Shown here one piece after another: positions 33,888-42,212 of a stretch of 52,631 nucleotides of DNA. The DNA is taken from assembly GCA_002471575.1 (NCBI GenBank), contig DKQG01000016.1, positions 1 to 52,631 of the forward strand, written 5' to 3'. Numbering within the stretch: position 1 is the stretch's first letter; every line of letters begins with the position of its first letter. Source of the stretch: Alphaproteobacteria bacterium UBA7314 (GTDB taxonomy: Bacteria > Pseudomonadota > Alphaproteobacteria > MPNO01 > UBA830). The position numbers and the translations under genes are program-made. The notes beneath the pieces were generated by a model that had not been told where the DNA came from, ran no database searches, and saw nothing but the letters and a program-made list of their open reading frames with translations.

Positions 33888-34436
33888 ATGTTGAACGAAG
33901 CCGCAGTCAGCCCGGAATCCGTCGATTCAACGCGAATACGAGGCATCGTAAAGTGGTTCAACGTCGTTCGGGGCTACGGGTTTGTGTCGCCGGAAGACGG
34001 TTCGTCGGACATATTTCTGCATATGAGCGTGCTCAGGCAGGCTGGTTACGAACAGCTTCCGCCTGGCTCGACGATAGAGTGCGTTGCCGTTCAGGGCGCA
34101 AAGGGCATGCAGTGTCTGACGATCGAAGAAGTCGATACATCGACCGCGACCGAAGAAATTACGGAAGGTGCTGCTGCAGATTTCGACGTTATGCCGCATC
34201 CTCCGGAGGACGGCGGCGGCGAGTACGTTCCCGCAACGGTCAAATGGTTCAATCCGCACAAAGGATACGGTTTTGTGTGCCCAGACGACACCGACGGCGA
34301 CGTGTTCGTGCACATGGTCATCCTGCGTCAGGCCGGTTTGAACGGTCTTATTACCGGACAAGCGGTGGAGGTCCGGCTCGCAGATGGTCCCAAAGGCCTG
34401 CAGGCGACGGCCGTCCGCGCGACCGCTCCGATCTAG
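33888..34436 (+). CDS. Cold-shock protein with two CSD domains
   Basis: 182 residues. Two cold-shock domains, residues ~17-80 ('GIVKWFNVVRGYGFVSPEDGSSDIFLHMSVLRQAG') and ~116-180 ('ATVKWFNPHKGYGFVCPDDTDGDVFVHMVILRQAG'), separated by an acidic linker. Each has RNP1 (K/RGYGFV) and RNP2 (D-F/V-FLH/VHM). This double-CSD form is typical of alphaproteobacteria. It binds single-stranded nucleic acid in the cytoplasm. GGGGAG precedes the ATG. Monocistronic. Confidence 0.93.
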   Translation: MLNEAAVSPESVDSTRIRGIVKWFNVVRGYGFVSPEDGSSDIFLHMSVLRQAGYEQLPPGSTIECVAVQGAKGMQCLTIEEVDTSTATEEITEGAAADFDVMPHPPEDGGGEYVPATVKWFNPHKGYGFVCPDDTDGDVFVHMVILRQAGLNGLITGQAVEVRLADGPKGLQATAVRATAPI

Positions 34437-34493
34437 GCCGTAAAACAGCGCCTTTTCGCTCATGGGTTTACCGGCTTGAGGCCCGTCGAACCG

Positions 34494-35435
34494 TTATTTC
34501 AGTTCAACCGCGAAGTCAGATAACGGTGGCGTATTCTTAATCAGCCCCTGTTTTTTCAGAAAGCCGGCAAAGTTTTCGTACCGCTTACGGTCTAGCGCGC
34601 CCGGCCGCAGTGCGAACCGGGGAAGAGTGTCGCGCCATGCCCGTTTGTTGAGTTCGTCGTTGAGATCCTTGCGTCCCTTGATAAAAAGCTTCCAGCTTTT
34701 GTTCGGGTGATTGACTAGATACTGGGCGCCACGTTCTACGGCATCGACGAATTTCCGGATTGAGGCATTGCCCAGATCCTTCCGGTTGGCGACAACGATC
34801 AGTTCGTCGTACGCGGGAACGCCTTCTTCCTCCACGTAAAAGGCGCGCCCCGGTTTTTTTAGAATATCGAGCTGATTCAGTTCGAAGTTCCGATAGGCGC
34901 CGATAACGGCATCGACCTTGCCCGAGATAAGAGCGGGCGACAGGGAGAAGTTTACATTCACGAGTTTAACGTCCTGGAGAGTCAGGCCGTTTTTCTCCAG
35001 CATGGCGCGGAGGATTGCGTCTTCGAATCCGCCGACAGAAAACCCGACGGTTTTGCCTTTCAGATCCGCCACGGTTTTCACCGGTCCGTCCCTGAGAACC
35101 ACGAGGGAACTAAGCGGCGTTGCCACCAGGGTAGCGACGCGTACAAGCGGCAGCCCGCGGTCGGCCTGCATGTGCAGTTGCGGCTGGTACGAGATGGCGA
35201 GATCGGCCTTTCCGGCGGCGACCAGTTTCGGCGGGTCGTTGGGGTCCGCCGGTGCCTTGAATTCGACGTCCAGCCCGGCTTCGCGGAAATACCCGCGTTC
35301 CAGCGCGACGTAGAGCGGCGCATGGTCCGGGTTGATGAACCAGTCCAGCAGGACGGTCATTTTTTCCGCAGATGCGGACTGGGCTGACGCGAGAACGGTA
35401 AGCGCCAGAACAATTGACGCAGCAAGGTGTTTCAT
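34494..35435 (-). CDS. thiY: ThiY-like periplasmic binding protein for a thiamine precursor
   Basis: 313 residues. Signal peptide MKHLAASIVLALTVLASAQS, cut near SASA. The NMT1/THI5-like fold is shown by 'VLLDWFINPDHAPLYVALERGYFREAGLDVEFKAPADPNDPPKLVAAGKADLAISYQPQ', including the NPDHAP motif of pyrimidine-binding ThiY proteins, and 'DAVIGAYRNFELNQL'. It would bind N-formyl-aminomethyl-pyrimidine or a related precursor. AAGGAAG precedes the ATG, which overlaps the permease stop by 4 bases. Last gene of the riboswitch-controlled transporter operon, which supports the role. Confidence 0.9.
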   Translation of the reverse strand: MKHLAASIVLALTVLASAQSASAEKMTVLLDWFINPDHAPLYVALERGYFREAGLDVEFKAPADPNDPPKLVAAGKADLAISYQPQLHMQADRGLPLVRVATLVATPLSSLVVLRDGPVKTVADLKGKTVGFSVGGFEDAILRAMLEKNGLTLQDVKLVNVNFSLSPALISGKVDAVIGAYRNFELNQLDILKKPGRAFYVEEEGVPAYDELIVVANRKDLGNASIRKFVDAVERGAQYLVNHPNKSWKLFIKGRKDLNDELNKRAWRDTLPRFALRPGALDRKRYENFAGFLKKQGLIKNTPPLSDFAVELK

Positions 35436-36202
35436 GGGTCTTCCTTTTCGATGGAGATTTCTGTCTGCCACGGCGTGAGACGCCGTGCGATCGTGTCGAT
35501 GGCGAAATAGAAAACGCAGGCCATGACGGCGAGCGTAAATAGGGCGGCGAACATCAGGTCGATCTGGACCCGGGCATTTGCATGGAGCATCAGGTATCCC
35601 AGCCCGGCGCTTGATCCGACCCATTCGCCGACCACCGCGCCGATGGGGGCGACGGCGGCGGCGACCCGAAGGCCAGATCCAAGGGCGGGCAGGGCAGCCG
35701 GTAGCCTGATATGGCGAAGTTCGGCCGATCGCGAGGCGTTCATGACCCGGGCAAGGTCGATCCAGCCGGGGTCGGTGCGGCGTAGCCCATCGTAAAACGC
35801 GGCAGTCACGGGGAAATAAATAATAAGAACGGCCATCGCGATTTTGGATTCGATACCGTATCCGAGCCACAGCGTCAGGATCGGGGCGAGGGCGAACACC
35901 GGGACTGCCTGACTGACCACCAGCACCGGCATCAGCCAGAGCCTGGCGGGGCGAAAATAGGTCATGATCAGTGCGCTGGCCATGCCGACGATCGTGCCGA
36001 TCGCGAACCCGGCAAGAATTTCGATAAGCGTTACCCCGGCATTGTCCGCCAAAGTGTCGATACGTTCGTGAAAGACGCTGGCAACGCTGGAAGGACCGGG
36101 AAGAATATATGGTGGTACCGCGGTTGCCATTACGACGACCTGCCAGGCACATATCAGTCCTGCGAAAACGATCGTGGGGCGTATTAGGGATCCGATGGTC
36201 AT
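35432..36202 (-). CDS. thiX: ThiX-like ABC permease
   Basis: 256 residues, about six helices. 'YFRPARLWLMPVLVVSQAVPVFALAPILTLWLGYGIESKIAMAVLIIYFPVTAAFYDGLRRTDPGWIDLARVMNASRSAELRHIRLPAALP' contains the EAA-like loop that docks on the ATPase. It belongs to the SsuC/TauC/ThiX permease type. Overlaps the ATPase gene by 4 bases and the binding-protein gene by 4 bases. Confidence 0.92.
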   Translation of the reverse strand: MTIGSLIRPTIVFAGLICAWQVVVMATAVPPYILPGPSSVASVFHERIDTLADNAGVTLIEILAGFAIGTIVGMASALIMTYFRPARLWLMPVLVVSQAVPVFALAPILTLWLGYGIESKIAMAVLIIYFPVTAAFYDGLRRTDPGWIDLARVMNASRSAELRHIRLPAALPALGSGLRVAAAVAPIGAVVGEWVGSSAGLGYLMLHANARVQIDLMFAALFTLAVMACVFYFAIDTIARRLTPWQTEISIEKEDP

Positions 36203-36969
36203 GCGGCGGTTTCCCGAGCGGCCTCGGCTAACTGCGCGAGCAGCTCAGTCTGAAGTTTTACCAGCCGTGGATCGGTGACCTGCCGTGGGGCCGGACCAAC
36301 TGGGGCGATCGCATCGCCGAGACGGGCCGGTCGCCCGGACATTACGTGGATGCGGTATCCGAGGCGTAGGGCTTCAAGGGGATCGTGAGTTACCAGCAGG
36401 ACGGTTCTGTCGGCCAGCAAATCCGCAGCGATATCCTGCAATTGCAGGCGTGTGATCGCGTCGAGGGCAGAAAAAGGCTCGTCCATCAGTATGATGGGAC
36501 GGTTTTCCATCAGCGTTCGCACCAGGGCGGCGCGTTGACGCATCCCGCCAGAACAAGCAGCCGGCAAGAGGTCCGCCGCTGCCGTCAAACCGGCGCGGGC
36601 GAGCAGTTCGTCGGCTGCCGCAATCCGTTCGTTTGAGACCGAGCCCCGCAGCCGGGCGCCCAACGTAGCGTTTTCGCGGACAGACAGCCACGGAAGCAGC
36701 AGATCCTGCTGCGCCATGTAGGAAATCCGCCTGTCCAGCGCGGCGCCGTCGTCGCTTTCGACCTGGCCGCTGGCACCGGTTTCCAGGCCGGCTACGAGTC
36801 TGAGCAGGGTGGTTTTGCCGACGCCGCTGGGCCCAAGAAGTACGGTCCATGCGCTTCCCGATATATCGAGGGCGAGACGGTCGAAAAGGAATGTTCTGTC
36901 ATAAACCAGCGACGCGTCGCGTACATGGATCGATGGCGCTGCCGCTGCGGAAGATAGACCGGTATTCAT
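36199..36969 (-). CDS. thiZ: ThiZ-like ABC transporter ATPase
   Basis: 256 residues. Walker A 'LLGPSGVGKTTLLRLVAG', signature region 'ACSGGMRQRAALVRTLMENRPIILMDEPFSALDAITRLQLQDI' (signature loop CSGGMRQR rather than LSGGQ, normal in this group; Walker B ILMDEP), H-loop 'LLVTHDPLEALRLG'. Energises import of the thiamine precursor. Its ATG lies only 7 bases after the TPP aptamer. Confidence 0.94.
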   Translation of the reverse strand: MNTGLSSAAAAPSIHVRDASLVYDRTFLFDRLALDISGSAWTVLLGPSGVGKTTLLRLVAGLETGASGQVESDDGAALDRRISYMAQQDLLLPWLSVRENATLGARLRGSVSNERIAAADELLARAGLTAAADLLPAACSGGMRQRAALVRTLMENRPIILMDEPFSALDAITRLQLQDIAADLLADRTVLLVTHDPLEALRLGYRIHVMSGRPARLGDAIAPVGPAPRQVTDPRLVKLQTELLAQLAEAARETAA

Positions 36970-36976
36970 AGAGAAG

Positions 36977-37068
36977 CACTGATCCCTTCGCCGGCATTAC
37001 CCGGATCAGGTTCCAGGGGTCGTCCTCTCTCGAGACCTCTCAGCCGGCCAATCCGGCTCCCCCCAGTG
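36977..37068 (-). promoter_or_regulatory. TPP (thiamine pyrophosphate) riboswitch aptamer
   Basis: On the minus strand the conserved THI-box is complete: GCCGGCTGAGAGG, then GACCCCTGGAACCTGATC, then GGGTAATGCCGGCGAAGGGA. Closing stem P1 is CACTG at the 5' side and CAGTG at the 3' side. It controls the ThiZXY-type transporter directly downstream. The aptamer ends 7 bases before the ATG, so translation block is likelier than termination. Confidence 0.96.
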
Positions 37069-37171
37069 TTGATGGCGCAATTATGAAACTGCCGACGGTA
37101 TTTGGCAAGTGCGAAAGGCTCGAACTTCGGGAATGCTAGAATGCCGGGCCGGGTGGGGCTATATCTTATTC

Positions 37172-37660
37172 ATGAAAAGACTTGTGACAATTGTGCTGAT
37201 AACCATTGGCTTCGGCCTCGGCGACGGACCCGTAAACGTTCTGCAAGCCGAAGCCGCAAGCCGGCTTGCGGTTTTTGGCAAGGGCACGGTTTCTATCGTC
37301 TCGGACGATCAATCACACAAGTTCCGGGTCGATCTGGCGCTGACACATCAACAACAGATGCAGGGGTTGATGTTCCGCCGGAATATGCCGGCCGATGCAG
37401 GAATGCTGTTTGTCTACAAGCAGGAAGCGCCGATCGCGATGTGGATGAAGAACACCTATCTGCCGCTCGATATGCTGTTTATTGCTCCAGGCGGGAGGAT
37501 TGTTAAAATCGCGGAAAGGACGGTTCCCCTGTCGGAGGCAACGATTGCGTCCGGGGGGGCCGTGATTGCGGTTCTTGAACTCAATGCCGGGACAGCGTCC
37601 AGACTGGGGATCAAACCCGGGGATGTCGTAAAGGCCGCGGCGTTAGGAACCGCCCGCTGA
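37172..37660 (+). CDS. DUF192 secreted/periplasmic protein
   Basis: 162 residues. Signal peptide MKRLVTIVLITIGFGLGDGP. The DUF192 domain is complete: 'RVDLALTHQQQMQGLMFRRNMPADAGMLFVYKQEAPIAMWMKNTYLPLDMLFI' with the typical GLM-R and MWMKNT motifs, and 'VIAVLELNAGTASRLGIKPGD'. Family function is not established. Divergent from the thiamine transporter; the short spacer does not suggest shared control. Confidence 0.9.
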   Translation: MKRLVTIVLITIGFGLGDGPVNVLQAEAASRLAVFGKGTVSIVSDDQSHKFRVDLALTHQQQMQGLMFRRNMPADAGMLFVYKQEAPIAMWMKNTYLPLDMLFIAPGGRIVKIAERTVPLSEATIASGGAVIAVLELNAGTASRLGIKPGDVVKAAALGTAR

Positions 37661-37728
37661 GGACGCCCTACGGCCACAATTCTTTATAAAACGGGGGCGG
37701 TGCTCATCAGCTAAACATCATCGGCGTT

Positions 37729-38523
37729 TCAACCGTCAGCCACCCATGCCGGTTTGCGTTTTTCGAGAAAACTTGAAATGCCTTCCTGAGCTTCATCTGA
37801 TAGACGAGCTTTCGCATTATAAATCAAACCTATAGAAAGCATTTCTTCAGTAATTACATTATCCAAATCATCAATCAGCTGTCCGGTACGGGCGATCGCA
37901 TCGGGTGACGCGCCCAGCGCCAGCTTGATATGGGTGGCGATCCGGTTATCGAGGTCGGCTGTATCCGCCGCGATTTCATGGACCAGTCCCGCGGTACGCG
38001 CAGTTTCACAATCGAAAAGCGCCGCGGTTTTGGAGAGATAGCGCATCCAGCCCAGACCGATCCGGGGCAGCATGTAGGCCGCAATAATGCCGGGCGTGAG
38101 CCCGATTTTTACTTCCGAAACACAAAATTTCGTTTCTGCTTCGGCGATCACCACATCCGAGCAGGCAATCAGCCCCAGTCCGCCCGCGATTACGGCGCCT
38201 TCCAGGCCTGCGATCACCGGTTTCGGGCTTCCGTTGATACTCCGGTACATGTTCAGCAGATGCCGAGAGTCTTCCTGAACCTCTTCTTCTGTCTGGCCCA
38301 GTACATTCTTCATCCAGTTCAGGTCGCCACCCGCACAGAACACGCCACCGTTTCCGCGCAGTATCACCACCCTGACGTCGGGGTTTTCGTTGAATTCTGA
38401 AAAGGCCGAGGTGATCTCCCCGATCATCTCGCGGTTCAAGGCGTTCCGGACTTCGGGACGATCAAGGGAGAGGCGGGCGACCGGGCCATCGACCGCGACG
38501 GAAATCGTCTGATAGTCGCTCAT
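37729..38523 (-). CDS. Enoyl-CoA hydratase/isomerase family protein
   Basis: 264 residues from MSDYQTISVA (AAGGA 6 bases before; the ATG six bases earlier is too close to that site). Oxyanion-hole motif 'GNGGVFCAGGDLNWM' (~60-74) and 'VIAGLEGAVIAGGLGLIACSDVVIAEAETKFCVSEVKIGLTPG' (~108-150) with a Glu in the catalytic loop. Methylglutaconyl-CoA- or aromatic-acyl-CoA hydratase activity is possible. It follows the CoxL-type gene by 9 bases, so it is part of the aromatic operon. Confidence 0.9.
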   Translation of the reverse strand: MSDYQTISVAVDGPVARLSLDRPEVRNALNREMIGEITSAFSEFNENPDVRVVILRGNGGVFCAGGDLNWMKNVLGQTEEEVQEDSRHLLNMYRSINGSPKPVIAGLEGAVIAGGLGLIACSDVVIAEAETKFCVSEVKIGLTPGIIAAYMLPRIGLGWMRYLSKTAALFDCETARTAGLVHEIAADTADLDNRIATHIKLALGASPDAIARTGQLIDDLDNVITEEMLSIGLIYNAKARLSDEAQEGISSFLEKRKPAWVADG

Positions 38524-38532
38524 AAGCATTCC

Positions 38533-40887
38533 TTATCGTGCGGCTTGTATGGCATTGTATATCCTGCGAGGCGTCATGGGCGTCTCCCCGATTTCGGCAT
38601 CGATACCGCCGGACAGTAGGGCGTCTCGAACGGCATTTGCGATCGCGGCAGGCGGGGCGATCGCGCCTCCTTCGCCCATGCCTTTCATTCCGTATTCGGT
38701 GCCTTCCGCTGGGGTGACCATGTGCGCGATTCGAAACGTTGGCAGCGAGGTAGGTCCGGGCCAGTGATAATCCGCGAACGTGCTGGCCTGCGGTTGGCCG
38801 TACTCGTCGTAGGGTATCTCCTCGAACAACGCCGTACCGATGCCCTGCGCTACGCCCCCGCAAATCTGGCCGTCGACAATCATCGGATTGACGACGGTGC
38901 CGCAGTCTTCAGCGATGGCGTAATTTTCAAGGGCCACGTCACCGGTTTCCGGGTCGACCGACACTACGGCGGCATGCGTGGAATACGAGAAAACTCCGGA
39001 TGTAATTTCCGGTTCGTAAACAGTAGTTTCTTCCAGCGTGGGGTTGACGCCTTCAGGCAGTAGGTCCTGTCGGAGGTGCGCCGTTCGTGCGATTTCTGCC
39101 ACGGAGATAGAGGCACCGCCACCGAATACCGCGCCTTCGCGCAATTCGACGTCATCCTCATCGCATTGCAGGAGATGTGCGCCGATTGCCTTTAGACGCT
39201 GAGCCAGCGTTCGGCAGGCATTCGCCGACGCGCCACCAGACATCACCATCGATCGTGACGCAAACGTCCCGTTTCCATATGGCCCGACTGCCGTATCGCC
39301 GTAACGCACGACCACATCGTCCAGTGACAGTCCCAGCTCTTGGCAGGCGACCTGGGCGAGAGTGGTTTCCATGCCTTGACCATGACTGTGGATACCGACC
39401 ATCAATTCCAGCGTTCCGTCGGCATGCATGCGCGCTGTCGCGGTCTCGAACGCTGGAATTACCGGCGTACCGCGGATCTTCCATTCTTGGGTGCCGTGGG
39501 CGGTCTGTTCGGAATAGCTGGCGAAGCCGATGCCGACCAGCCGGCTATTTTCCGACCGCGCCGATTGCCGCGCGCGGACGTCCGCCATGCCGGCCGCGTC
39601 TGCCGCTTTTTCGACGCTTTGCGGATAGTTGCCGTTATCAAACCGCATGCCCCCCGCGCTTGTAAACGGCATCTCCTGCGGCGCGACCATGTTTTCGCGC
39701 CGGACATCATATGGATCGCGTCCGACCTTTCGCGCGACCTCGTCCAGCGTACGCTCGATCGCGAAGCATGCTCCCGGGCGCGCAACGCCCCGGTAAGGGC
39801 CGAGTGGCGGTTTATTGGTGGCAACAGTCCAGGTTTTCACACTCAATGCTGGAATTCGGTATGGCCCGGGCAGATTGCGCGCTGCCATTCCGGTTTCCAT
39901 GAAGGGGCCCGACGGCCAGATGGAATAGGAACCGGCATCGACGACCAGTTCGGCCTCAATTCCCTGAATAGTTCCCCGGCCGTCTGCATAAGCGGTCACC
40001 CTGTACCAGTGTTCGCGGGCCTGGTTGTTGGCAGTGATATTTTCGCGCCGGTCTTCCAGCCAGCGCACGGGGCGTCCGGTTTTCAGCGACGCGGCACACA
40101 CCATTACTTCTTCCGGCATCAACCTGTTCTTCGATCCAAAGCCGCCGCCGACATCCGGGGATACGACGCGGAGCTGGCGTTCCTTCAGGCCGAGGCATTC
40201 CGCGATGCCAACCCGCATCAGGTGTGGCCCCTGGGTTGAGAGGTTCAGTGTCAGTTCGTCGCGTCGACTGTCCCACACGGCAAGGACGGAACGGTTTTCC
40301 AGCGGAATTGCCGCGTGACGGTTGAGTCGGAATTCGTTCGTCACCGTAACGTCTGCCGCGGACCGGGCAGCTTCAATATCGCCGCCGTCTACGTCGCGTT
40401 CGATAAAAACGTTGTCTCCCCAGCTTTCGTGCAGAAGAGGGTCGACCCTTGTGGTTGCTTCCCGCGTATCGACGACCGCCGGTAATTCGTCAATCTCGAC
40501 GATCACCTGCTGTGCGATATCCTCGGCCAAAGCTGCGGTCGGCGCGACGCAGATTCCGATAGGCTGGCCGACATAACGCACCTTGTCAGTCGCGAAGATA
40601 GGAAAGTCTGACGCCTTAAAACCGGGAACGCGGGGAACCGCGCGGATCGGCCTTATGTCCGGAAAATCCGCAGCTGTAAAAACTCGGGACCCTTGCGGAA
40701 GATCCCCGGGATCGACGGATTTCAGATAACCGTGCGCCACGGGGCTGCGGATGATGGCGGCTTCGAGACCCCGTTCGAAAGGGATATCGGCTACGAACCG
40801 GGCTTGACCGGCTAGATGTCGCGCATCTTCCTTACGAAGCGGGCTGGCGCCGACACAGTTCGGATTCGCAGGAGAAGAATTGCTCAT
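38533..40887 (-). CDS. CoxL-type molybdenum hydroxylase large subunit, not a CO dehydrogenase
   Basis: 784 residues, full length. N-terminal a/b hammerhead 'RKEDARHLAGQARFVADI'; Mo-cofactor segments 'DVGGGFGSK' (~245), 'PYRGVARPGACFAIER' (~364) and, near the end, 'GMGEGGAIAPPAAIANAV' with the catalytic Glu. The active-site loop of form I CO dehydrogenase (AYxCSFR) is replaced by PYRGVAR, so CO oxidation is unlikely; hydroxylation of an aromatic or N-heterocycle is. No FAD or [2Fe-2S] subunit gene is adjacent. The nearest pair is the coxS/coxM-like pair at 21.8-23.2 kb. It overlaps the FAD hydroxylase gene by 4 bases. Confidence 0.92.
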   Translation of the reverse strand: MSNSSPANPNCVGASPLRKEDARHLAGQARFVADIPFERGLEAAIIRSPVAHGYLKSVDPGDLPQGSRVFTAADFPDIRPIRAVPRVPGFKASDFPIFATDKVRYVGQPIGICVAPTAALAEDIAQQVIVEIDELPAVVDTREATTRVDPLLHESWGDNVFIERDVDGGDIEAARSAADVTVTNEFRLNRHAAIPLENRSVLAVWDSRRDELTLNLSTQGPHLMRVGIAECLGLKERQLRVVSPDVGGGFGSKNRLMPEEVMVCAASLKTGRPVRWLEDRRENITANNQAREHWYRVTAYADGRGTIQGIEAELVVDAGSYSIWPSGPFMETGMAARNLPGPYRIPALSVKTWTVATNKPPLGPYRGVARPGACFAIERTLDEVARKVGRDPYDVRRENMVAPQEMPFTSAGGMRFDNGNYPQSVEKAADAAGMADVRARQSARSENSRLVGIGFASYSEQTAHGTQEWKIRGTPVIPAFETATARMHADGTLELMVGIHSHGQGMETTLAQVACQELGLSLDDVVVRYGDTAVGPYGNGTFASRSMVMSGGASANACRTLAQRLKAIGAHLLQCDEDDVELREGAVFGGGASISVAEIARTAHLRQDLLPEGVNPTLEETTVYEPEITSGVFSYSTHAAVVSVDPETGDVALENYAIAEDCGTVVNPMIVDGQICGGVAQGIGTALFEEIPYDEYGQPQASTFADYHWPGPTSLPTFRIAHMVTPAEGTEYGMKGMGEGGAIAPPAAIANAVRDALLSGGIDAEIGETPMTPRRIYNAIQAAR

Positions 40888-42107
40888 GTAACCGCCGCGG
40901 CTTTCTCAAGGCTGGTAAACAGACCGGCATTCAGGCAGTAGGCACGCGATTTTGCGGGATCTTCGGCTGTCGCACGGACATCGTCCAGCTGCTGCTGTCG
41001 GATGGTCGGGTCTTTCGCTTCCATCAGTTTCTTGTTCGCGATGGATGTCGCCTGAACACCGTCCATTTGTGCCTTGTGCCGCTGACGGGAATAGACGTCC
41101 AGCAGGGCGTCGTCTTCGCCGTCAATCACCCGCGAGAGGTGTTCGCCAAGCGAGACCGCATCGTGAATACCTCCGTTCATGCCGAGACCGCCGATCGGGT
41201 TATTGACGTGCGCTGCGTCGCCTGCCACTAGCACGCGGCCTTTGCGGAATGCCTCTACGACCCGCTGGTGCACGTGATAGAGCCCCGCATACATGATGTT
41301 GTAGTCGCCGTCCTTTGGGAAAAATTTCTGCAGACGTCCTTGGATACCTTCGTGACTGAGACACTCGTCGTCGGTTTCGCCGACGCGGGTAGGGAACACT
41401 GTTCGCCAGATACCGGGCGGGCCGTAGCCGTTGACCTTAAACAGGTTGCACCATTCGTCCGGGTCGGAAAAGAAGTTGCGAATGCAGAGGGCTTGTCCGG
41501 CGGCTTCGAAATCGAAATCCGTACCGATCTTCACGAAGCGTTCCGGATAGGTGAACCCGACGAACTCGATATCGGCAGCTTCGCGTACAACGGAACTGAA
41601 CCCATCACAGCCAATAATCCAGGGAGCGGTCATGGTTTCGGGTTCACTGTCCTCGTTATTGAGCGAGACGGTGACGCCGTCGGCTTTCTGTTCGAGACCG
41701 GTAACGGCGCAGGAAAACCGGTACTCGACATCGGGAGTATCCCCGATATCGGCCATAATGGTTTTGACCAGCTTGAATTGCTCATACTGGATTACATACG
41801 GGAACTCCGTCATGTCGGCGAGTTGCGAAAAGTCGAACTCGGCGACCAGGTCGCCGGACACGCGGTCACGGCAGTGGAACGTCGGCGAGATCAGCCCCTT
41901 TTCATGAATTTCGCCGGTGACACCGAGTTCAGCGAGTAACTCTAGCGACGATGGCTGGATGGCAGCGGCCCGCTGATCGTCGATCGGACCGGCGTTCTTT
42001 TCAATCAGGGTGACTGGAATTCCAGCACGATACAGCGCTAGCGTTAGCACCATGCCAACCGGGCCGCAGCCCACCACGATAACTCGTTCACCCGGTTTCA
42101 ACGCCAT
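40884..42107 (-). CDS. FAD-dependent aromatic hydroxylase (MhpA/PheA-like)
   Basis: 407 residues. 'VIVVGCGPVGMVLTLALYRAGIPVTLIEKN' (~10-39) is the ADP-binding unit, 'WIIGCDGFSSVVREAADIEFVGF' the DG motif, and 'RVLVAGDAAHVNNPIGGLGMNGGIHDAVSLGEHL' the GD motif. It adds an OH group to a phenolic or hydroxy-heterocyclic ring using NAD(P)H and O2. It lacks the C-terminal thioredoxin-like domain of phenol hydroxylases. Coupled to the molybdenum large subunit by ATGA overlap, a pairing reminiscent of two successive ring hydroxylations. Confidence 0.92.
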   Translation of the reverse strand: MALKPGERVIVVGCGPVGMVLTLALYRAGIPVTLIEKNAGPIDDQRAAAIQPSSLELLAELGVTGEIHEKGLISPTFHCRDRVSGDLVAEFDFSQLADMTEFPYVIQYEQFKLVKTIMADIGDTPDVEYRFSCAVTGLEQKADGVTVSLNNEDSEPETMTAPWIIGCDGFSSVVREAADIEFVGFTYPERFVKIGTDFDFEAAGQALCIRNFFSDPDEWCNLFKVNGYGPPGIWRTVFPTRVGETDDECLSHEGIQGRLQKFFPKDGDYNIMYAGLYHVHQRVVEAFRKGRVLVAGDAAHVNNPIGGLGMNGGIHDAVSLGEHLSRVIDGEDDALLDVYSRQRHKAQMDGVQATSIANKKLMEAKDPTIRQQQLDDVRATAEDPAKSRAYCLNAGLFTSLEKAAAVT

Positions 42108-42212
42108 ATTTCGGTCACTCCTTGTTGGAAATACTTTAGTGTCGACTGGGGGGTGGTCAAGGGCGTCAAATCACCGCTGAGCGTAAAAGCGCGGGTCGTC
42201 TGGTACTAACGA

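Noticed and set aside
38533..40887. Annotation as carbon monoxide dehydrogenase large subunit
   Set aside because: The catalytic loop lacks the Cys-containing form I motif; PYRGVAR fits other xanthine-oxidase-family hydroxylases.
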